Shown here piece after piece: positions 1 through 9,244 of a stretch of DNA of 64,000 nt (position 1 is its first letter; each line of letters begins with the position of its first letter). A program made the position numbers and the translations under genes. This DNA comes from Leptolyngbya boryana PCC 6306 (GTDB lineage: Bacteria; Cyanobacteriota; Cyanobacteriia; Leptolyngbyales; Leptolyngbyaceae): the NCBI RefSeq assembly GCF_000353285.1, contig NZ_KB731324.1, forward strand, positions 3,738,577-3,802,576, read 5' to 3'. The notes below the pieces were generated by a model. That model worked only from the letters and a program-made list of their open reading frames with translations. It had not been told where the DNA came from and did no database searches.

Positions 1-5
1 GTGCC

Positions 6-605
6 ATGACTCCCGAAACCAAAGCCGAACCTCAAAATCTTCCTGCTTCAGATTCTCCGCCCAAATGGAAAATCTGGTGGGAGAACTTCCAAATTCTATT
101 TATTGCCTTGATTTTGGCTTTGCTCGTGAGATCGTATGTGGCAGAACCGAGATTTATTCCATCTGATTCGATGGTTCCGACGTTGCGAGTGGGCGATCGC
201 TTAGTCGTTGAGAAATTGTCGTATCGATCGCATCCACCAGAATTTGGCGACATCATTGTCTTTGATCCACCCCCTCAGTTACAAGAACTTGGATATTCTA
301 AAGATCAAGCCTTCATCAAGCGGATCATTGGCAAGCCTGGGCAAACGGTCGAGATTAAGTCTGGAAAAGTATTTGTCGATGGTCAGGCCTTACAAGAACC
401 GTATATTGCTGAACCGCCGAAGTATACGATGCGACCTGCAGCTGTTCCAGCAGATAGCTACTTTGTGATGGGAGACAACCGAAACAATAGTAATGATTCG
501 CATGTTTGGGGCTTTTTGCCCAAAGATTTTATCTTGGGTCGCGCTTGGATCCGGTTTTATCCATTCGATCGCATTGGACGAGTCAGTATTGATACCAGAT
601 CATAA
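6..605 (+). CDS. lepB: Signal peptidase I
   Basis: Membrane-bound serine protease that removes signal peptides from exported proteins on the outer face of the membrane. The 199-residue protein has one N-terminal membrane helix (about 27-43) and the family motifs in order: box B PSDSMVPTL with the nucleophile Ser55, box D with the general base Lys105 (FIKRIIGKPG), and box E GDNRNNSNDSHVWG. The length is normal for a cyanobacterial LepB. The ATG at position 6 is the first start in the window and precedes the membrane helix by a normal distance, so the gene appears complete. It is separated from the following cluster by 144 bases and is probably a housekeeping gene independent of it. Confidence 0.95.
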   Translation: MTPETKAEPQNLPASDSPPKWKIWWENFQILFIALILALLVRSYVAEPRFIPSDSMVPTLRVGDRLVVEKLSYRSHPPEFGDIIVFDPPPQLQELGYSKDQAFIKRIIGKPGQTVEIKSGKVFVDGQALQEPYIAEPPKYTMRPAAVPADSYFVMGDNRNNSNDSHVWGFLPKDFILGRAWIRFYPFDRIGRVSIDTRS

Positions 606-617
606 TGTGAATTTTGC

Positions 618-698
618 GTGAAGTTTTTCAAAAAAGCCTGTCGTAAAAACAGAGTACACGAATCAGTAGAAACCGAACTTGCTCTACTTGTTTCCTAA
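618..698 (+). CDS. Possible 26-residue peptide upstream of the ABC exporter
   Basis: A GTG-started frame of 26 codons between lepB and the ABC exporter gene. Its N-terminal half is basic (three Lys and two Arg in the first twelve residues, one Cys) and its C-terminal half is acidic then hydrophobic. There is no clear Shine-Dalgarno sequence and no Gly-Gly leader motif. It is listed only because the downstream cluster has peptide-chaperone and exporter genes but no recognised precursor. A chance frame is the likelier explanation. Confidence 0.12.
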   Translation: MKFFKKACRKNRVHESVETELALLVS

Positions 699-749
699 AT
701 CACTTGAATAGGAAATCATTCGGAGATCATTCTCCTGTTGGGTTTCTAC

Positions 750-2528
750 ATGTTGAAAATTAACCGCGCAGTTACGTTAGTGTGGCAAAGTTCGCCATTC
801 TGGACAACGATTCATAGCTTTGTGGCGATTGTTCAAACGCTGTTACCGCTGATCCAGCTTTACTTGATTAAGCTGATTGTTGACAGCATTGCCAGTAGTC
901 TCAAGGGAACGAGTCAGTCTCAAAATTTTAATCACATTCTATTTCTGTTGATGGGTACAGGAATAGTCATGCTGCTGACTAATTTTGCTGCCGTTATCGC
1001 TGAGTTAGTCTCGACGACTTTATCTCAGCGAGTGACGGATTACATGCAAGTTGTACTCTACAGAAAAGCGATCGAGATTGATTTAGAGTCTTATGAAAAT
1101 CCTCAGTATCAAGACATTCTAGAGCGTGCGAAGTGGGAGGCGCCTCACCGTCCTACTCGAATGTTGAACAATTTGACCTCAATTGGGCAAAGTGCCCTTT
1201 CTCTCATTGTGGTTGCCGGGTTACTCATCACGATGCATTGGGGGTTGATTAGTATTTTAGTCGTTGCCTCGATGCCCATGATGCTTCTGCGGGTTCAACA
1301 GTCTAAAGCGCTTTACAAGTGGCAGCGACATCAAACTGAACTTGAACGTAAAGCTAATTATTTTGGGCATTTACTGTTAGGCGATAGCCCAGCGAAAGAA
1401 ATTCGGCTCTTCAATATTGGCAACTTACTGATTGAATGGGTGCAGGAGTTAAGACAGCAATTGCTGCGAGAAAAGCTTGCGTTGATTACCCGACAAGCCA
1501 GTGCTCGATTGCTCATGCAAGGGATCACGAGCCTTGCAGTTCTTGCAGCGTATGGATTCATGATTGAACAAACGTTGCAGGGGAAATTTCAGCTCGGCGA
1601 TCTCGTCCTTTATAGCCAAGCTCTGCAACGCGGGCAGGGTGCGCTGAAAGATCTCATTGGCAATCTAGCAAGCCTGCATGAAAATCATCTATTTCTTGCT
1701 GACCTGTACGAGTTTTTGGCGATTCAACCCACGATCGCGAAACCTCTTCACCCGACAACTGTGCCATATCCGTTTCGCCGCGGAATTGTGTTTGAAAATG
1801 TCAGTTTTCGATACCAGAATTCTGCCCGTTTTGCACTGAAGCAAATCAATCTTTCTATTCAACCGGGAGAAGTGATTGCACTCGTTGGTGAAAATGGCTC
1901 GGGTAAAACAACATTGGTCAAACTTTTGACTCGACTCTACGATGTCACAGAAGGGCGGATTACGATCGATGGCATTGACATTCGGCACTTCTCGCCTGAC
2001 GATTTGCATCGTCAGATCAGTGTGATTTTCCAAGACTACACGCGCTATCAATTCAGCGCCCAAGATAATATCTGGCTTGGCAATATTGAACTACCGATTA
2101 CCTCTGATCGCATTGTTCAATCTGCTCATCAATCGGGTGCCGATGCGGTGATTCAAACCTTGCCACAAGGCTATAACACCCTGCTCGGAAAGTGGTTTAA
2201 AGGGGGCGAAGAACTCAGCGGAGGACAATGGCAAAAGATTGCATTAGCTCGGGCTTTTTTACGTGAAGCTCAGTTGGTTGTGCTCGATGAACCAACCAGC
2301 GCTATGGATGCCAAAGCTGAGGCTGAAGTCTTTCAGAAATTTCGGGATCTGATGCGCGATCGCTCAGCGTTGTTAATTACTCATCGTCTCTCAACGGTCA
2401 AGATGGCGGATCGAATTTATGTGATGGATCAAGGAAGAATCACAGAAAGTGGGACGCATGACCAATTAATGGCGCGACGAGGAACCTATGCTCACTTGTT
2501 TGAAATTCAAGCCAAACACTATCAATGA
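750..2528 (+). CDS. ABC exporter, fused membrane and ATPase domains
   Basis: Half-transporter of the MsbA/LmrA-like type, predicted to work as a homodimer in the cytoplasmic membrane and export a hydrophobic or peptide substrate. Of 592 residues, roughly the first 330 form the six-helix membrane domain. The ATPase domain follows, with Walker A GENGSGKTT (about 380-388), signature LSGGQWQKIALARA, Walker B VVLDEPTSAMD and the switch His in LLITHRLS. There is no N-terminal C39 peptidase domain, so it does not itself cleave a leader. I chose ATG 750; an in-frame TTG at 738 is possible. Its stop overlaps the next gene as ATGA, indicating translational coupling. The co-directional neighbours suggest it exports the product of this cluster. 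Confidence 0.9.
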   Translation: MLKINRAVTLVWQSSPFWTTIHSFVAIVQTLLPLIQLYLIKLIVDSIASSLKGTSQSQNFNHILFLLMGTGIVMLLTNFAAVIAELVSTTLSQRVTDYMQVVLYRKAIEIDLESYENPQYQDILERAKWEAPHRPTRMLNNLTSIGQSALSLIVVAGLLITMHWGLISILVVASMPMMLLRVQQSKALYKWQRHQTELERKANYFGHLLLGDSPAKEIRLFNIGNLLIEWVQELRQQLLREKLALITRQASARLLMQGITSLAVLAAYGFMIEQTLQGKFQLGDLVLYSQALQRGQGALKDLIGNLASLHENHLFLADLYEFLAIQPTIAKPLHPTTVPYPFRRGIVFENVSFRYQNSARFALKQINLSIQPGEVIALVGENGSGKTTLVKLLTRLYDVTEGRITIDGIDIRHFSPDDLHRQISVIFQDYTRYQFSAQDNIWLGNIELPITSDRIVQSAHQSGADAVIQTLPQGYNTLLGKWFKGGEELSGGQWQKIALARAFLREAQLVVLDEPTSAMDAKAEAEVFQKFRDLMRDRSALLITHRLSTVKMADRIYVMDQGRITESGTHDQLMARRGTYAHLFEIQAKHYQ

Positions 2529-3775
2529 CAACTCCTGAAAATACTGCTTTACTAGCCTGTATCCGGCTCTATTTCGGCACAACAGCCGAGTGCGACGTGA
2601 AAGATGCGTTGGGAGGGGCGATCGATTGGTCGGTACTGTTAAAAACTGCGATCGATCATGGCGTTATGCCGCTGCTATATCACGCTCTTAAATCGATGGA
2701 TGTTCAAGTCCCGCGATCCATCCTGATGAATTTGCAAGTCTGTTATCGGATGAATGGATTGCATAATGTCTCGCAAACTCAGGAACTCTTGAAGGTGCTT
2801 GCGCAGCTTGAAGCGGCTGGAATTGATGCGATCGCATTTAAGGGATCGGCACTTGCGGCTTCTGCATACGGCAATATTGCCTTTCGTCAATTCAATGATT
2901 TAGATATTCTTGTTAAGCGGCAAGATTTTTGGCAAGCAAAAGCAGTCTTAGTAGCAGCAGGCTATCATTCTCCAGTTTCAACAGGCGAACTTCTACAATT
3001 TCAGCGATATCTTCAGATTTCTTTAGTGAACCGCACGCCTGATGCAGCCTTGTTTAATCAGAAGTTTCAACACTCTTTGCTGCATAGTAATCCAGAGCGA
3101 AGCATTGACTTACATTGGGGAATTCCGCCGAGACGAACTTGGAAGTGCGATCGCATTGAGCGCCTCTGGGAAAATCTAGACACGATCGATCTGATGGGAC
3201 AGTCGATTCAAACGTTTTCGCCGGAGACAGCACTGGTGGTTCAATGTCTAAATGTTGCGAAGGAACCTTGGAAGCGCTCATTTAAGCAGATTTGTGATGT
3301 TGCTCAGATCATTCAAGCGTATCCTAAGTTGAACTGGAATACTGCGCTAGAACTATCGGCTGATTTACGAAGCCAACGGCTTTTTCTCATCGGGGTTGAG
3401 GTGACTGCTCAACTTCTGGGTGTTCCGCTACCCGAATTTGTGCGCGAGAAACTTGCCGGAAACGATTCCAGTCATCAGCAAGTTTTTGAGAGCGATCGCG
3501 CTCCTACAGGCGTGTTGAAAACTTCTTGGTGGGAATATACGAACCAACTGAATACTCTAGATCAAGCGAGAGATGGCATTTTTGCGACAGGCTTTTATCC
3601 CCTCATCACGCTGCTTGCGATTTTGACAACCATCACATCGATCAATGATCGCGATCGTGAGCTATTACCTTTGCCAAGCTGGCTATTTTTCCTTTACTAC
3701 GTGCTTCGCCCAATTCGACTTTTGATCCAGTACGTATTCGCTCGTAAACTGCTCACTGTACAAAGCAAGGTATAG
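2525..3775 (+). CDS. Nucleotidyltransferase-fold protein (PF14907 type)
   Basis: A 416-residue protein of the uncharacterised nucleotidyltransferase family often found in lasso-peptide and exopolysaccharide clusters beside HPr-kinase-like proteins. The core is intact: the sequence GIDAIAFKGSALA is followed by FNDLDILV, matching the family KG motif and the metal-binding D-x-D. The rest is mostly helical, and a hydrophobic C-terminal stretch (about 365-405) could associate with the membrane. The start overlaps the ABC exporter stop (ATGA), so the two are probably co-translated. The substrate is unknown; in lasso-peptide clusters relatives modify a phosphorylated peptide. Compare the degenerate relative at 9245-10297 in the opposite arm. 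Confidence 0.8.
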   Translation: MTTPENTALLACIRLYFGTTAECDVKDALGGAIDWSVLLKTAIDHGVMPLLYHALKSMDVQVPRSILMNLQVCYRMNGLHNVSQTQELLKVLAQLEAAGIDAIAFKGSALAASAYGNIAFRQFNDLDILVKRQDFWQAKAVLVAAGYHSPVSTGELLQFQRYLQISLVNRTPDAALFNQKFQHSLLHSNPERSIDLHWGIPPRRTWKCDRIERLWENLDTIDLMGQSIQTFSPETALVVQCLNVAKEPWKRSFKQICDVAQIIQAYPKLNWNTALELSADLRSQRLFLIGVEVTAQLLGVPLPEFVREKLAGNDSSHQQVFESDRAPTGVLKTSWWEYTNQLNTLDQARDGIFATGFYPLITLLAILTTITSINDRDRELLPLPSWLFFLYYVLRPIRLLIQYVFARKLLTVQSKV

Positions 3776-3780
3776 TTCCT

Positions 3781-5190
3781 ATGAAACAGTCATCTAATGT
3801 AGAGAGTGCCCTGACTCAATTCCAGTTAGCGAACGCTTGGCACGCTCGAGGTCATCTGGAAGAAGCCTTGACGCGCTATCAAGAAACAATCCGACTCCAT
3901 CCGAACTATGCGCCTGCCTATCAGCAGTTAGCCAATTTGATGCTCAAACAACGTCGGATGGAAGAAGCATTGCAGTACTACGAGCAAGCGCTGAGCTTAG
4001 ATTTTGAGGCAACCGATCTATCGTTTTACTATCACTGTTTGGGTTTATCAGAACGTAAGAGTTCTTCTAGTCAAGCGGAAATTGTTTCAGCAGGAAACTC
4101 AAGCGTAATCAAGACAGAACATATATCCAGAGGCATGACCACTGGCAAAATTAGTCTTGGAAAACAACGAATTTTTGGGTTTCATCGTAGCGGCTGGAAC
4201 TTTGCAGTTCAGGCACTGAGTCCGTTGCACAATCCTCATGGTGTTTTGTTTGATGGGTGTATAGAAAATCAGTTTCTATTTCAGCACAATGCGCGATCGC
4301 GATCCCGCCAAATTTTGGCAAAAATGAAAGCTGATGGTGTGTTTCAGTATCTCGCAACTTCAGAAGAAAAAGGAATTACGCCTTATCAAAAACCTTGGGT
4401 TGGGTTCTTCCACAATCCTCCTGCTATTCCCATTTGGTTTCACTATCACAATTCACTCCAAAGGCTATTTCAAAAGCAAATCTGGCAAGATAGTCTACCT
4501 CATTGCATTGGGTTGTTTGCCCTCTCGAACTATCATGCAGAATGGCTAAGAGAGCAGACAGGCAAGCCTGTTTCTGTGTTAGTTCATCCAACTGAAATTC
4601 CTGAAAAACAGTTTGATTTTCATCAATTCTTACAAAATCCACGTAAAAAGGTGGTGCAGATTGGATGGTGGCTCCGCAAATTGAACTCGATTTATCGACT
4701 CCCACTGGATAAAGATAATTCACTGGGCTATGAGAAAGTCAGGCTAGGTTTTTTGTTTGATGTAGCCGAAGATCTCATTACTAAGCTGATGCAGCAAGAA
4801 GCGAGAATTCATAAGATCGATGTTGATGAAGCATACTCAGAAAATACGACTGTTCTTCGACATCTCCCTAATGATGAGTACGATGATCTGTTAGCTGCCA
4901 ATATCGCCTTTATCGATTTGTATGATGCCAGCGCGAACAATGCCGTTATTGAATGCATCGCTCGTGCAACTCCCCTGCTCGTCAATCCACTCCCGTCCGT
5001 GAAAGAATACTTGGGTGATGAGTATCCCATGTACTTCAACACTCTAGAAGAAGCCGCAGAAAAAGCGTTGGATACGTCCTTAATTCTTGAGACGCACCTT
5101 TACCTGAAGCATTGCGAAACCAGACAGAAACTCTCAGCAGATTACTTCCTGAATAGCTTTTGTAACAGTGAAGTTTATCGAATGATTTAA
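3781..5190 (+). CDS. TPR-containing GT-B-like glycosyltransferase
   Basis: A 469-residue protein. Residues about 10-80 hold two tetratricopeptide repeats (LANAWHARGHLEEALTRYQ and YAPAYQQLANLMLKQRRMEEALQYYEQAL). The remainder resembles a GT-B glycosyltransferase: a C-terminal donor-site-like segment, ANNAVIECIARATPLLVNPLPSVKEYLG, is where GT-B enzymes bind the sugar nucleotide. A low-complexity linker (about 98-120) joins the parts. It starts 5 bases after the preceding gene, in the same operon. It may transfer a sugar to a protein or peptide held by the TPR, but acceptor and sugar cannot be read from the sequence. The glycosyltransferase assignment rests on fold-like motifs, not on strong signatures. 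Confidence 0.7.
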   Translation: MKQSSNVESALTQFQLANAWHARGHLEEALTRYQETIRLHPNYAPAYQQLANLMLKQRRMEEALQYYEQALSLDFEATDLSFYYHCLGLSERKSSSSQAEIVSAGNSSVIKTEHISRGMTTGKISLGKQRIFGFHRSGWNFAVQALSPLHNPHGVLFDGCIENQFLFQHNARSRSRQILAKMKADGVFQYLATSEEKGITPYQKPWVGFFHNPPAIPIWFHYHNSLQRLFQKQIWQDSLPHCIGLFALSNYHAEWLREQTGKPVSVLVHPTEIPEKQFDFHQFLQNPRKKVVQIGWWLRKLNSIYRLPLDKDNSLGYEKVRLGFLFDVAEDLITKLMQQEARIHKIDVDEAYSENTTVLRHLPNDEYDDLLAANIAFIDLYDASANNAVIECIARATPLLVNPLPSVKEYLGDEYPMYFNTLEEAAEKALDTSLILETHLYLKHCETRQKLSADYFLNSFCNSEVYRMI

Positions 5191-5206
5191 TGAAAGGACA
5201 ATTCTG

Positions 5207-5923
5207 ATGACTGTTAATTTTCCGCTGGTTAGTGTGATTATTCCGGTTTACAATCGCGATCGCTATCTGGCTGAGGCGATTGATAGTGTTCTCGCTCAGA
5301 CTTATCCAGCGATCGAGTTAGTTGTGGTTGATGATGGATCGAGCGATCGTAGTGCAGAGATTGCTCAGCGATATCTCCCAAATCTTGTTTACCACTATCA
5401 ACCAAATGGTGGAATCAGCGCTGCTAGAAATACCGGAATTGGCTTAGCTCAAGGCGAATTTCTAGCCTTTCTTGATTCCGATGATATTTGGATGCCAGAC
5501 AAGTTATCTCAACAAATGGAAGCCTTTACATCTGATCCAAATTTGGAGGCTGTGTTTGGCTATGTTCAACAGTTTTATAGTCCAGAGCTAGACGAAACGT
5601 TTCGGCAACGCATTCGCTGTCCGGAGCAGCCGAGTGCTGCTTATATTTCCAGCGCGATGCTGATTAAGCGATCGGCATTCCTGCGAGTCGGTGAGTTTGA
5701 AACCGAGTTAAAAACAGGAATCGATATAAGTTGGTATGCCCGCGCGGTCGAACAACAGTTGAGACAGCTCATGTTGCCCGACATTGTTTATCACCGGCGG
5801 CTGCACGAGACGAACAGTGGCATTACAGAACGTCAGCACGCGAATCAACGTCTCCATATTCTCAAAACGATGCTGGATCGACGGCGGCAGTCTAATCTCC
5901 CTCAAACGACTCAGGAAATCTAA
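5207..5923 (+). CDS. Glycosyltransferase family 2
   Basis: A 238-residue GT-A enzyme. The nucleotide-binding start is VSVIIPVYNRDRYLAEAIDS, followed by VVVDDGSSD and the metal-binding DSDD in AFLDSDDIW, all standard for family 2. There is no membrane helix, so it should act in the cytoplasm. It starts 16 bases after the previous gene with AAAGGAC upstream. It is a clear paralogue of the GT2 at 6687-7382 in the opposite arm, with matching NGGISAARNTGI and NQGVSVARNRAI blocks, so the two arms probably arose in part by duplication. The sugar is unknown. Confidence 0.9.
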   Translation: MTVNFPLVSVIIPVYNRDRYLAEAIDSVLAQTYPAIELVVVDDGSSDRSAEIAQRYLPNLVYHYQPNGGISAARNTGIGLAQGEFLAFLDSDDIWMPDKLSQQMEAFTSDPNLEAVFGYVQQFYSPELDETFRQRIRCPEQPSAAYISSAMLIKRSAFLRVGEFETELKTGIDISWYARAVEQQLRQLMLPDIVYHRRLHETNSGITERQHANQRLHILKTMLDRRRQSNLPQTTQEI

Positions 5924-5925
5924 GC

Positions 5926-6690
5926 ATGCGCAACTTCTTTCAACCTCGCCCCAAGTCGGATCAGAAAACTGTTCTATTGACGGGAGCAGCCGGAACGATT
6001 GGGATGTCCTTGCAGCAACATCTAGGGGAAACCTATCACTTTCGTTGTCTCGATCGTAAACGTATTCCCCAGGTGCAAGATATGCAAGTGGTCAACATCG
6101 AAAACTTTAGAGCAGTGCTTAAGGCAATGCGAGGAGTCGATGCTGTGATCCATCTTGCAGCCAATCCTCGTATTGATCAGCCTTGGCAAGACGTTTATAC
6201 GAGCGGTATTGGTGGCACATACAACGTCTTTGAAGCAGCTCGCCAAGCCGGAGTCAAGCAAATCATTTATGCCAGCACGAATCATGTTTCTGGCTGGCGA
6301 GAAGTGAAGCAAGAACCTCAGATCACGTCTGATCAACTGGTTCGCCCTGACTCGTTGTATGCAGTTGGCAAGGCATTTGGTGAAACGTTAGGGCAATTTT
6401 TTGTCGATCGATATGAAATGTCGATCGTTTGCCTTCGCATCGGAGCCTTTGTAGCCGAACCCAAACTTTACAGCCCTAACGATCGCATGCTGGCAGTCTG
6501 GTGTAGTCCACGGGATCTGGCTCAACTGGTACAGCGATCGCTAGAGCAAGATAATCTCGGCTTTCAGATTTTCTACGCTATTTCCGGCAATACTCGCCGC
6601 TATTGGGATATCAGCAATGCTCAAGCCTTGCTAGGATATGACCCTCAAGATGACGCTGAACGCTTGCTGACCGCTCTTAAATTGACTTAA
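5926..6690 (+). CDS. NAD-dependent sugar epimerase/dehydratase family protein
   Basis: A short-chain dehydrogenase of the extended type, 254 residues. The Rossmann glycine motif is LLTGAAGTIG (about 18-27) and the active-site pair is in SLYAVGKAFGE (YxxxK). Extended epimerases are usually 300-330 residues, so this is a compact member with a reduced C-terminal substrate domain; uronate dehydrogenases have a similar size. It begins 2 bases after the GT2 stop and is the last gene of the left arm. Its 3' end overlaps the convergent GT2 gene by 4 bases. It probably prepares a nucleotide sugar for the neighbouring glycosyltransferases, but a uronate dehydrogenase role cannot be excluded. Confidence 0.85.
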   Translation: MRNFFQPRPKSDQKTVLLTGAAGTIGMSLQQHLGETYHFRCLDRKRIPQVQDMQVVNIENFRAVLKAMRGVDAVIHLAANPRIDQPWQDVYTSGIGGTYNVFEAARQAGVKQIIYASTNHVSGWREVKQEPQITSDQLVRPDSLYAVGKAFGETLGQFFVDRYEMSIVCLRIGAFVAEPKLYSPNDRMLAVWCSPRDLAQLVQRSLEQDNLGFQIFYAISGNTRRYWDISNAQALLGYDPQDDAERLLTALKLT

Positions 6691-7382
6691 TCAGCGAGTC
6701 GCTGTGTTTTACGGGCAAGCGATGCTCTCAGGATTTTGATGGCACGATGAACGCTTTCACGCCATGCTTGCCAGGACAAATTCGCGCCATGAAGCCGTCT
6801 GAGAATCAGTGTTTCAGGAAGTGTGATGATAGGGATTTGAGCATCTCTGGCTCGACATAACCATTCGAGATCTTCACTGGCACGATAATCAGGCGAGAAA
6901 TTCCCAATTTGACTAAACACAGTTCTGCGAACGACCAGCGTACTAGGAATGGGACTCTTGTGATCTTCAAGCCCAATTTCGGGTTGAAACCAGGATGGGA
7001 GCTGAGTTCCTGGTTCGATAAAATTTTTGATTTTCGTTGCGGTGATGCCAACATCCGGATTCTCTAACATATAGGCAATCTGAATACTGAGCTTATTGGG
7101 CTGCCAGACATCATCTGCATCTAAGAACGCAATGAATTCTCCTTGAGCCTCTGCGATCGCGCGATTACGAGCTACTGATACTCCCTGATTCGATTGATAG
7201 AAGTAACGCACTTCTGGATAAGCACGTACTACATCAGCCGTGTGATCCGTTGAACCGTCATCGACCACGATCGTTTCGAGCGGATGGTAACTTTGAGCGC
7301 GTACGCTATCCAACGTTGCTGCGATGAATTTTCCGTAGTTACAGGTGGGGATGATCACGCTTACTAAAGGAGAAGTGCTCAT
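6687..7382 (-). CDS. Glycosyltransferase family 2
   Basis: A 231-residue family 2 glycosyltransferase and the last gene of the right arm. It has VSVIIPTCNYGKFIAATLDS at the start, VVDDGSTDHT for nucleotide binding, and DADD in AFLDADDVW for the metal. It is cytoplasmic with no membrane segment. The start ATG is preceded by AAAGGAGAAGTGCTC, a good ribosome binding site. It ends 4 bases inside the convergent epimerase gene. It resembles the GT2 at 5207-5923, so one product may receive two sugars, or the two enzymes may act in sequence. Confidence 0.9.
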   Translation of the reverse strand: MSTSPLVSVIIPTCNYGKFIAATLDSVRAQSYHPLETIVVDDGSTDHTADVVRAYPEVRYFYQSNQGVSVARNRAIAEAQGEFIAFLDADDVWQPNKLSIQIAYMLENPDVGITATKIKNFIEPGTQLPSWFQPEIGLEDHKSPIPSTLVVRRTVFSQIGNFSPDYRASEDLEWLCRARDAQIPIITLPETLILRRLHGANLSWQAWRESVHRAIKILRASLARKTQRLAD

Positions 7383-7401
7383 GATTGGTATTGCTTAGGG
7401 T

Positions 7402-8118
7402 CTAGTAACTGTCTTGATGTAACCAGTAGATTTCCCAAGGTTTATCTCGATTAAATGGATTTTTGATTTGCCGATATCCATTTGCCGATAGCAACTGAGA
7501 AAGGGATGCTCGAATTGAGTGATCGCATTCCAAGCTCAATGCCAAAAATCGATACTGATCAAACGGAAACACTTCTAAAACATCTAACTCGCTGCCCTCA
7601 ATATCAAAAGCAGCATAGTCAATGATGTTAGGAGCCTGATGTTTCTTCAGCAGAGCTTCCAAAGTAGTTGCTTCTTTCTCGACAGATCTGCCTTTTTGAA
7701 CCACTTCTTTTCCCTGATGCTTGACCTGTTCCAGATTAGATTTAATCCCGCTCAGATAGGGGCTTACCGTATCTTCGCTGCCTTCTATGAAGATGACGTT
7801 GCCAACTCGATTTGAGAGGCAAACTTTCTCACAAGTGCTATTGGGGCGATTGTCAACAAGCTGTTCAAAAAAATAGTCATTCGGTTCAACACAAATCCCT
7901 GTCCATCCGAACTCTTGTTCCAACACATAACAGCTACTGGCTGCTTTACCATTCGCGGCTCCGATTTCTAAGAAATAACCGTTTCGCTTGCCTGGAAACA
8001 CATATTCAGCAATCCAACGATCGTTATTCGTTTCGTTATAGTATTGTCGCTGGGGTGGAAGTAGAGCGGGTGTAAATCGGGTCAGCCCATCAATCATTTT
8101 TCGCTGCAAAGCTCTCAT
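7402..8118 (-). CDS. FkbM-family methyltransferase
   Basis: A 238-residue SAM-dependent methyltransferase of the FkbM type, enzymes that usually O-methylate sugars or polyketides. The SAM-binding motif is FLEIGAANGKAASSC (about 48-62), then the acidic ribose-binding residue in GICVEPND, and later IDYAAFDIEGSELDVLEVF, the family motif IDIEGxE. The gene lies between the HPr-kinase-like gene (13-base gap) and the GT2. Together with the glycosyltransferases this suggests a methylated glycan on the cluster product. Confidence 0.88.
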   Translation of the reverse strand: MRALQRKMIDGLTRFTPALLPPQRQYYNETNNDRWIAEYVFPGKRNGYFLEIGAANGKAASSCYVLEQEFGWTGICVEPNDYFFEQLVDNRPNSTCEKVCLSNRVGNVIFIEGSEDTVSPYLSGIKSNLEQVKHQGKEVVQKGRSVEKEATTLEALLKKHQAPNIIDYAAFDIEGSELDVLEVFPFDQYRFLALSLECDHSIRASLSQLLSANGYRQIKNPFNRDKPWEIYWLHQDSY

Positions 8119-8131
8119 CTCACTGCCTCAT

Positions 8132-9235
8132 TTAAAGTGATGTCAGTAAATTCGCAATCACAGCGGGAATCTGGGCTACGTCCGTACCGAGTTCCAGAGC
8201 ATAGCAAGGAACTTGCTTGACTAAGCTAGACATCATCTGGAATGCCGTTTTTCCACTACCTGCTAATTGGAACATTGTGCTGGGCGCAAGTGCTTTTAAT
8301 GCCATTGCTGCTGTTGTCGGGCGCAAATGCGTGTCTGATTTTCCAGTTACTTGTGGAACTAATACCGCTTTAATCGGAAAGCCTGTGACGACTTTTTCAG
8401 GGCAGTGATGATTCAGAAAGAGCATTGCTTTTTCTGAATCTAGGCGATCGCGATTATTGACCCAAGGAGCCAACCGAGGAAATCGCTCTAAATCTTCTTG
8501 TCCCTTCAGTTTGGCAGTGTTGTAGAGACTATAAACATAGGGAGTCGGCTCCATCGAAAGCAGACAATAATCATCGCTGGCGTAAACGAGTGGACTATCG
8601 ATGCAAGCGAGCGCAGTAGAAGATTTGCCAGACCCCCCTTTCCCTGCAAGCAAGACACCTCCATCTAGAGTGCCAACTGCTCCAGCATGAACATATTGCT
8701 TGTGATGATCGGTTGTCCACCAATTTAGAATCATTTGCAGAGGTGAACCCTTTTCCCAGTAGGGAATATTTTCGGCATCTTTAATCCAGTAACAGGCAAG
8801 ATTTTGCTTGCGATCGAGCACGCTCAGAATGTTCGGTCCGATGTGAAAGTTGGAGCGAATGCGATCGCCATCGTATCCTTTGACTTCTTTGCGCGGTCCT
8901 AAGTGGCTCGTCCAATTGATCTCAAGCAGTTCGATGAGACTGCCAATCAGTAATGGCAATTGCGTTGAGGTAGAAGCACTATCCCAAATACAAATCGTGA
9001 GATCTGGATCTGCTACAGGTGAAGTCCCTAAGTGAGCAAGTGCAGGTGTGAGATAGGGAACTAATCCGTCTCCTGCAAACTGTAGACAAATCGTATATCC
9101 TCCAATTAGATAGAAGAACTTCACGATTCCAACAGCTTGAGCGGCTCGCTCAAATCCTGCATGAACCATCTGAAAATAGACGAGCTGTTCCTGTTCTTCT
9201 AATCTCAAAGCGGGTGGAGCTGAAGTAAGTTGCAT
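8132..9235 (-). CDS. HPr kinase-like (HprK-related) protein
   Basis: A 367-residue homologue of the HPr kinase/PEP carboxykinase fold. The C-terminal half holds the P-loop LLAGKGGSGKSSTALA (about 195-210) preceded by a conserved HAGAVGT strand, and then YASDDYCLL, like the HprK/PEPCK metal-binding DD. There is no PTS system in the window. HprK-related kinases beside PqqD-like and nucleotidyltransferase-fold proteins are known from lasso-peptide (paeninodin-type) and exopolysaccharide clusters; in the former the kinase phosphorylates the precursor peptide. The same combination here suggests the substrate is a cluster-encoded peptide or protein rather than HPr. The gap to the upstream gene is 9 bases. 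Confidence 0.82.
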   Translation of the reverse strand: MQLTSAPPALRLEEQEQLVYFQMVHAGFERAAQAVGIVKFFYLIGGYTICLQFAGDGLVPYLTPALAHLGTSPVADPDLTICIWDSASTSTQLPLLIGSLIELLEINWTSHLGPRKEVKGYDGDRIRSNFHIGPNILSVLDRKQNLACYWIKDAENIPYWEKGSPLQMILNWWTTDHHKQYVHAGAVGTLDGGVLLAGKGGSGKSSTALACIDSPLVYASDDYCLLSMEPTPYVYSLYNTAKLKGQEDLERFPRLAPWVNNRDRLDSEKAMLFLNHHCPEKVVTGFPIKAVLVPQVTGKSDTHLRPTTAAMALKALAPSTMFQLAGSGKTAFQMMSSLVKQVPCYALELGTDVAQIPAVIANLLTSL

Positions 9236-9244
9236 AAGAGTGAC

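Noticed and set aside
7812-8075. Plus-strand frame of 87 codons opposite the FkbM gene
   Set aside because: It is a reverse-frame shadow of a well supported methyltransferase.
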